Below, one piece after another: positions 37,101 through 46,700 of a stretch of 64,000 nt of DNA. The stretch is from positions 5,600,001-5,664,000 of the forward strand of contig OX345636.1 in NCBI GenBank assembly GCA_947044365.1, in the 5' to 3' direction. Source of the stretch: Petrosia ficiformis. Its lineage: Eukaryota; Porifera; Demospongiae; Haplosclerida; Petrosiidae. Made by a program: the position numbers and the translations under genes. The stretch's first letter is position 1. Every line of letters begins with the position of its first letter. The notes under the pieces are model-generated. The model was not told the DNA's origin. It worked only from the letters and a program-made list of their open reading frames with translations, and searched no databases.

Positions 37101-37673
37101 TGTAATACAGTTCTCACCGATAAGTTTCCAATTGCTGGACTGACGACAGTTATTTTATTAAAACGAAGATACAGTGTTTGTAGTGAAGCTAGTTCATATA
37201 CTACTGGAGGAATTTCTCTAAGCTTGTTGTGTCGTAAATCAAGAACCAAAAGACTAATACAATGACGCAATTCAACTGTGGATAGATAAATGTAGATAGA
37301 AAGACAAATTACAGGTAGAGGTATAGAAAGAGAGACAGAGATATATAGACAGACAGGCAGAGAGATGGAAAGAAAGACAGAGATAGATAGACAGACAGGA
37401 TGAGAGATAGACAGAGAGACAGAGATACAGACAGAGAGATACATGTACATGTAGAAGTGTGTAGCAAGATAGACAAACAAGAGAGAGAGAGTGAATAGGA
37501 AATTGAAACTAAAATATTACAATACATAAACAAACTTACATGTACATGCAATATGTATTTACAAATCACATGTACATGTATAATACAGTTGTGACAATCT
37601 TATATTTTTAGTCCATAAAATAACTCAACACAATTCTTTTATAATTGTAGTTATACAATGTGTATGAATGCAC

Positions 37674-37711
<38 letters not shown>

Positions 37712-40700
37712 CATGTATTTCTGTGTGTGTGCGTGCATGAGAGAGAGACAGAGAGGGATGGAGAGAGAGACACAGAGAGAGAGAGAGACACACACACATA
37801 CACACACAAAACACACAGAGATTTGCATGCACTTTTACCTACATGTATAAGTACATGTATATACATGTACATGTAAATACATGTACATGTACACATACAT
37901 ACACTACACATATACATGTACACATACATACACTACACATATACATGTACATGTACATACACTACACATATACATGTACACATACATACACTACACATAT
38001 ACATGTACACATACATGTGTACATACACTACACATATACATGTACACATACATACACTACACATATACATGTACACATACATACACTACACATATACATG
38101 TACACATACATACACTACACATATACATGTACACATACATACACTACACATATACATGTACACATACATACACTACACATATACATGTACACATACATAC
38201 ATTACACATATACATGTACACATACATACACTACACATATACATGTACATGTACACATACATACACTACACATATACATGTACACATACATACACTACAC
38301 ATATACATGTACATGTACACATACATACACTACACATATACATGTACACATACCAGGTAATTCAGACAATAGATTTTCATTTAGTGCTAGTTTTCGTAAC
38401 TTCTTGAGATTCCCAATTTCAGGAGGTAGTTGTGTCACTCTATTGCCATAGAGATACAGTTCTTCCAAAAAAGAAACCTGTAAAATTAACCAATTAATTG
38501 TTTAGAACAGGCTTGACATAACCACTAACCTCTTTGATGTTGCTTGGCAACACAGCAATCTGCAGAAAGAAGACATACATGTACAAATTGTAAGAAAATA
38601 CATGTACTATTTTGTAAACAATAATTTGTGAAAATTACATGTAATGTTCATGTACATGTACATGTACACAAACATGAACATATTGTGTACATGTACATGT
38701 ATAGACATAAAGGTACATGCATATACATATACAACACAATTTATTGTGTTGTATATGTATATGCATGTACATGTACATGGGTAAGTGTATATGTACATTT
38801 ATAGACATAAATTGTGTTGCATATATACATGCATGTATATGTACATGGATAAGTGTACATGTACATTTATATTATGTACATGTACATGTATGTATATAAT
38901 TATACACAGTGTACATGTACAACATGTACATGGCTATGCTATATTATGTACATGTACATGTGTAATTAGTATTGTATTAGTTAACCATAACTAAAAGTGG
39001 TCATTATTGTCAAACTAAAACAACACTAGCTAGTGTACATGTACACTAGCTATAGAGTACCTGTACCTGTACATTTTGTATGTACATGTACACGTACGTA
39101 CATATATTCTAGTCTTTGATCATTACAAAAGCTTTGAAGATATATTTCACGCCTAATAAAATGAAATATTTGTATCATAATAATTTATTTGTGTTCATGA
39201 AAATGTTGTACATGTGTATACACACAATAGTTAAACAGTAGTTTTAACAGTAATTACGGTACTACATGTACATGTATGCTGACAGTAAAACTAAGATAAT
39301 TAAAGGTAATTAATGGTGATTTTTTATTGACATGCTGTAGCAAGGTAAAAGTATGGTTGATGCTACTGAAAACATCTTTTGTCCACTCCATTACTACATT
39401 ACACTTTTAATCACTTATACGTACATGTACATGTGCAATGCATGTTTTAATGTGACAAGAGGGTGGTGGGACTATAAAGATAGCGATTATAACGCACAAG
39501 TAGAAAGGGCATTATGTAATTAAGACCTTTATTGGTCCCACCCTAAACCCGAATGCATGACAAAATAAGATAATATAAAGTACAAAGCTATTGATGACAG
39601 CTGAGGAACTGGTAAGTAGTATTAGATCTGACTGGGGTTATTTGGGTTTCATGATATTAGTCTGTAATTAGTCAATTTTAGTAATTATTGTCAAACGTTT
39701 GAATTAGTCAGTGACTAGTTAAAAATTGACCATCCCTAGTAGAGAATACCAATTATCATAGAGCAAGTACAGGTATACACAATGTACTTGTAAATGTACA
39801 TGTACAAGTACATGTACATGTACATTTATTTTTTCCATTGATAAATCAATACCTACATGTATAAGTTATAAAACATAAATGAACCTGAAAAGAAGGAAGT
39901 AACATTTGTATGATAATGTTAATCTATTGTTTTCACTAAAATACGACTATCTTACACAAAAGGCTAACCAAAATTTGTATGTGGTAAGCAGGGTTTCTTT
40001 CATTTCATTATAAAATACATATATGATTTAATCATCTCCCATTAATTATTACTACCTATTATTAAATACATATATCATTATAGATATTACTACCTATTTT
40101 TACTTGTAATTCAACCATTTTGCACAGGAAACTAACTAAATTTGGTATCTATAATGTAGGTGGAGCAATAGTTACTCTTCCTGCATACCTAGTTTAATTC
40201 ACAGACTGTACAAACTAGCTGAATAATGAGCATTTAAAATCAAAAACATTATTTGCCAAAATGACCAATTTCTGCATGTTACATACTGTACATGTATAAT
40301 ACTAGCTTTCATCACTATTGAGGCTGTCTGTTAGGAGGTGAAACAACGGCAACTAAGTCTATAATTTCAGTTTGTGTTCTGTTTGTACTTAACATGTGTG
40401 CATGAAGTACATGTAACTAGTGATTATTGCATACAATTATTTACCCTTAAAGTGAGGTAATACTAACTACATGTATTACCTCACTTTAAAGGTAAATAAT
40501 TGTATGCAATAATCATACTATACATGTATGCACAAGGTGAATGTCATTGCCATCAAAATCTCATGAATATCATTATGTGGTTCATTTAGAATGAAAAGTG
40601 TATGAGAATGAAAAGTGTATGAGAATGAAAAGTGTATATACTCACATCACATTTACTAAGATCTAAAATAACTGATTTCTCATCTTTACATTTACTAATC

Positions 40701-43700
40701 TTCTTCTTGATATCCTGTAAACATGAACAGAGAGAAAGAGAGAGACAAAGAGAGTAAAGGAGGTGGGATAGAAGTGTGTTCATGTACATGTAGATCACAG
40801 TAGATGTGTAAGTGAATTACCCCATCCCTGCCTACCACTGTACATGTACATGTACATGTGTACAAATGGGTGTTCGGGAACATCCATTGTTTGCAAAGGT
40901 TATGTGTAACTCACTGCTTGTGGAGCTTGATTAGCTTTCTTGTCTTTACTTTTCACACCAGCAGCTTTAGCTTTTTCTCCACCTCCTCCTTCCTCTGGTA
41001 CTAGCACCCTTACACCTTTCTTCTTAACTTTCTTTTTCTCCATACCTGGTGAAGTTGTTCCTTCAATGGAAGCAAACCGAACACCTCCACCTGTGAATGT
41101 GGGGAAACAGACAAATTAATTCTAGTTAATCAGCCATTTTGTACATCAAGGTAATGAAATTGGGTATTCAGGAAGACCAGTTAACGCTCCTCCTAGGATT
41201 GTAAATTTCTTTGTTTCTATCCTACGTACATGTATATTCACAACTTACAAAATGTACATGTAAACACATGTACTGTACTTTATACTGAATGGTCAATATG
41301 AAGTGTAATGTATACATGTATATGTACAGTTGTATTACAAAAGGCTCAAAAGTTAAGTGGGTCAACCCAAAATCAACTACTCCATGGTGTATAAAAATGC
41401 ATTAAAAATTATTAAGTTACAGTACCAGACACAATATACTTAAGTGTTATGTGTGCAAATTTCTCATGTTAACGCGTTATTAATTGCGTGTGGCTTATAC
41501 ATGTAGCAGACACTCGTGGGCGGGTGGAACTATAAACCAAAATCACAATACTTGTGTTCATGTATATTATTTAATACTCTTATTTTTAATAAAACAGGAT
41601 CTTATCACAACAGAAATAATTATAATTAATTTTTATAAATGTGTAAAATAAATATATAATATATAAATGTGTAAAATAGATGTATAATATATTTTTAAAA
41701 TGTTCAAAACCCGGTTGGGCTCTCCATCAACCTCCACGACTACAGGAAGAACTCTGCTAATGTGACCAACATAACGCTCACAAACTCTTTGAGTAAGTTT
41801 TGTTCTCCAGTAATGTTCTACTGCAGCTTCCAACTCGGGCAAATTCTTAGGCTTGTAATCCGCTTGTAAAGCTTGTTTCATACTTCCCCAGACATTTTCC
41901 ACAGGATTCAGATCCGGGCTTTCTGGAGGTGATGTCCACCAATTAATACCCCTTTCTGCAAAGAACCACTGGGCCCACCGACTCGTGTGTTTCGGGTCGT
42001 TGTCCTGGTAGAACCGATGGTGGTCAGGATAAGTTTGATTGATAAATAATAGCTAACATCCATACTTCCACTTGGTATATATATATATAAATTATATAAA
42101 TAAATAAATATATATAATTTATATATATATATTATCTTCTTATTCAGAAGACGAAGTTCACTCAAAAATCAAAATTGATACCAAAAAAGAAATCCACGTT
42201 GGTGAAACATATTGAGAAAAAGCAAGAAGAGTCAAAATCTGATGAATTAATTTTGTGGTAGTTCCACCACTACAACAGTCTCCAGAAATATTCAGTTCAC
42301 CCTCACCATCACACACACCTTCACCACTTCCACAATGTAACACTGAAGATCCACCAACACCAGAGTCTTCAGTATGTGAAGTTTCATCACCTAGTTGTTA
42401 CTTCTATCAAGAGTACATAATATATACTCTTGGTTCCGTTACTAATATGCCTTCTTTTTTTCTGTAGGGTAATGTGATTTCTTCAACATGTGATTTCTTC
42501 ACTACTTCATGATGTTCTAAGGCAACTACAGTAGCCCTCAATAAAAAGTTCCCGTAATGTAGACGTAGTGCGTGCGTACTACTCTGTAGATACTGTTGGA
42601 AAGCGACTGGATACCATAGAAAATTTTCAACATGTTGATAATACTTGCCACCAAGTTGCTACTACCCCAACACCACCATACCAACTCACACCACAAATTA
42701 TACGATCCACTGTGTCAGGATGTAGATCCCATAAAAACCTTGCGGGAAGTCTAGCTGCAAGAATTTTTACTGAGGATGAACTTCTTGAATCCAATTTCAG
42801 AGGAGTATGTAACAAAAAGAAGCTAGATGAAATTAATACCAATGCAATCAGAAAAGCTTGTTTAACAGAATATCCGATTCAATCTCACAAAAACAGCTAT
42901 ATTGTGGAGAGGGACATAAGAGAAGGTGTGGATGAAATGGGAAGACGGATGAAGCGCCAGAAAATCATGGGACTTGGGAAAGAAAATTATGACTTGCATG
43001 TAATGTAGTTACATGTACATGTAGGTAATTTATGTTTATATACATCTTTTTAAAACTAGTTGGGTTTTTTTCTTTCTTAGTTTATATAATATTTTCTGAA
43101 ATATATACAGTACCCCTCAATAAAAAGTTCCCGTAAAGAATACATAGTACGCCTGATATACATGTATGCTGCGTATAACGCTCCGTACCGTAGTAAACTA
43201 CTGTGCGCCTATGCTACGTACTTAAGTGGTATGTTAACGCGTTACATAACGTAGATTAATTATTAAACCTTTCACGTTTTAATTATAATAATTATAGAAT
43301 GTTGCAGATTCGCATTGTAGATACCATACTCATTGGAAACTGAGATGCACACACTACGAAGACATGTACTTCTTTAAAGCAGTCGAGTTACAGGCCAAAC
43401 AAAAGAGATAAAGACGCTAAGTATGGGCGTCGCCATTGACTACTACACTTTCAAACACTCACCTTGCTGCTTTCCTACAGCTAACGAAGCATCTTTTTGG
43501 TATCTATGGTTTTGTTAGAAGGTGTTCTGTCTAACTACGTGAGTTAAAAGTCACTAATGTTTCAAATATAGACGTTATACAGGCTAGTAAAGAAGGGGGC
43601 ATTGACCGTGTGACTACTACACTTTCAAACTGTCGTCTTTTTTGCTGCTTTCCTACAGCTAACAAAGCATCTTTTTGGTATCTACGGCTTTCTTAGAAGG

Positions 43701-46700
43701 TGTTCTGTCTAGCTAAGCAGGTTAAAAGTCACTGTTGTTTAAAATGCAGAAGTTGTACTCGCTAACAAAGAAGTGGGCGTTGCCCGTGTGACTACTATAC
43801 TTTCAAGCGCTCACCTTGGTCTCTTCCTGCTGATAGCGAAGCATAAATTTGACATCATTGGCTTTCTTAACAACTGTTCTTTCCAGCAAAGTAAGCTAGA
43901 TCTTTCAGTGTTATAAAATATGAGCTGAAAAAAAAATAACAAAACGCCGATTTCAATTAGACGGGAAAGGGTTAATAATTAATTAGTACACACGGCAACG
44001 TAGTACGGATTGTAGTGCGCTCATCAGACAGTAGTACACTCCGTAGTACGCACAATATACTCTCCGTACTACGCTATGTACAGTAGTGTAGTACTTAAGT
44101 AGTACCTTTACTCTACGGGAACTTTTTATTGAGGGCTACTGTATTTATAATATATACAATGTAAGCTTAATGATCTTATACTTCTATATACCTATAAGAA
44201 ATAATGAAAAGTAAATCAGTAAAAATAACATTATACAACTTTGAGTAAGTGATAACACTTTTGTGGCTCTTCGTGGTTTGGTTGACACGCCCGCTGTTAT
44301 CACGAATGGCTAGTGCGTTATTATAAGCATGAAATTAATCCCGTATTTCGCTTGATGCACGCATGACACTTAAGTTAATTGTGTCTGGTACTGTACAGTA
44401 TAATCATATGTATTAACATTATGACATTAAACGAGACACTATGCTACATGTACATATCCATTATTAAGTTACAGTATAATCATGTATTAACCTTATGACA
44501 TTAAACTATATACTAAAATATAATCATGTATTAACCTTATGACATTAAACTATACACTATACTACATGTACATATACATTATGGAGTTACAATATAATCA
44601 TGTATTAACCTTATGACATTAAACTATACACTATATGTACATGTATATTACATGTACATAATTATAATCATCTCACATCCTACATGTACATGAAATTTCT
44701 GGTCATTGTGAATATAAACAAACTTTAGAAATTTGTTTTCAATGTACATGTACATGTACAATGTAGATTTTAACCTCTAAAACAATTAATTAATAACTTC
44801 AAAGGAATCTTCCCTATATATGTTATTAATGCTACATGTACAACTATGTCAATTATTTTAATTGACCACACCCTTCATGAATATAACATAATTAACATTC
44901 TTGTTGTGTTTATATCACCTAATTATTCATTACTAATTGATCACACCCTTTATAAATTACATAATTAACTTTCTTGTTGTCCCTAATTAATTATTATAAT
45001 TAACATTCTTGTTGTGTTCATATTCATTACTAATTAACCACACCCTATACAAGTAACATAATTAACATTCTTGTTGTGTTCATATTCATTACTAATTAAC
45101 CACACCCTATACAAGTAACATAATTAACATTCTTGTTGTCCCTAATTAATTATTATAATTAACATTCTTGCTGTGTTCATATTCATTACTAATTAACCAC
45201 ACCCTATACAAGTAACATAATTAACATTCTTGTTGTGTTCATATTCATTACTAATTAACCACACCCTATACAAGTAACATAATTAACATTCTTGTTGTGT
45301 TCATATTCATTAATAATTAACCACACCCTATACATGTAACATAATTAACATTCTTGTCTTTAATTAATTAAGGAACCACACTTATTGTAAATAATTAACA
45401 TTCTTGTTACATGTTATTACTAATTGACCATAATGATTAACATTCCTGTGCTCATATTAATTAATTAAGTACTAATTCACCATTTATAAATAACTAATAA
45501 TATAATTTTGATGGTATTTTATTGTTACGGTGTAAGTCAAAATAAAGTTAACGTTTCGTTTTGTAGATTGAAACTGATCGTATCGTACTGTTAACTTTGC
45601 GTTAAAATGTTTAATTAACATTTGTTATTAATCATTGCTGAAATATAGGCGTGGTTAATGAGCCAAACGGTCATTATTTTACTGCTACATTCTCTCAGAA
45701 GAATTGAGACCTTAACAAAGTTGATATTCCAGAAAGTTAAGGCTCTGTCCAACTTTGTCTGCAGTCACAGCTCTTTATTCCATATGGAAATAGCAAAATG
45801 ACAAAGATGGACATGATTGCTAAAGACGGCAGTTGTATCAGATTCTTCTGCCTTTATAGATGATAGGAAAAGCTTGAAGTTAGCATAAGGTCTAGTGAGT
45901 ATGTAGACAACTCCTCAAGTTCAGTTTTACAAATGTGAAGCTTCAGTTTTCTCGGTGAATACTTGATAGTCAATTTTACTGTTATATAAACTGTTCTGTA
46001 TACTGTTTATACGATAGTTTCAATGATAGTGGACATTCAGTTACAGGCATGTGTGTTTGACATTGTCTTGCCTCCATATCCACAACCACATGAAAAAATG
46101 TGTAAAGATGACGAAGAATATTTCTGGTGAGACAGATATGGACAAAGAGCTGAAGTTTTTTCTGTTGGAGGGCTCTAAGAGTGGTGTATGAGAATGCTTG
46201 GTTTTTCTACCGCAAATGGAAAATACCCAGAAACTGCATTCAAATTTAAGTTTCACTAGCATGATAGTATAGACTGTTGTGCAAGTACATGTATCATACT
46301 AGTAGAAACATTCACTATGTCAAGCTCTAATGTAAATGCACATACATGTATTTGTATACGTTTTTGCTGCCCACAGTAGCCTTCACTATGATTGATTGCT
46401 TTCCCACTTCACATTCATGTGGTAAACGTAGTTAAGGAAGTTGCATCATTCTGGCAGTCTCAGTCTATTAATGGGTGTGGGGCACAATAGAACACACAAT
46501 TGAGCTCTAAAGCTCAGCAGTAGGAAAGCTGATAGCAGTTTACATAGAAATGAGATCTAATATATTCCTACAGTCTAAGGCTAATATCAAATTCAAGCTT
46601 TGTTAAGAACACATTGTAGCTTCGAAGGTTCACACATGTTATTAATAATCTTTTATCAATGTTGCTGTCACCTTGATTAGCTATAAGAAGCCTCCAACAC

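Larger units (their letters stand above)
41420..44393. mobile_element. Candidate 2.97-kb TA-flanked element carrying BEN-domain and Tc1 fragments
   Basis: CAGTACCAGACACAATATAC, then TTAAGTGTTATGTGTGCA, at the left and the inverse TGCACGCATGACACTTAAG, TTAATTGTGTCTGGTACTG at the right are terminal inverted repeats of about 38 bases with few mismatches, both flanked by TA (41,418-41,419; 44,394-44,395). Inside are a Tc1-like transposase end (minus), a BEN-domain pseudogene (plus) and a complete CAGTAGCCC-type element (43,108-44,141). It could also be two separate copies of one short element, facing each other. Confidence 0.5.

Noticed and set aside
37893..38352. CRISPR-like regular repeat
   Set aside because: There are no spacers: the repeat unit itself makes up the whole period, and the setting is a eukaryotic intron.
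37843..38451. Frames of up to 202 codons rich in Thr/His/Tyr
   Set aside because: Produced by the 29-base tandem repeat, which is stop-free in several registers. The final part overlaps SHOC2 exon 5 on the wrong strand.
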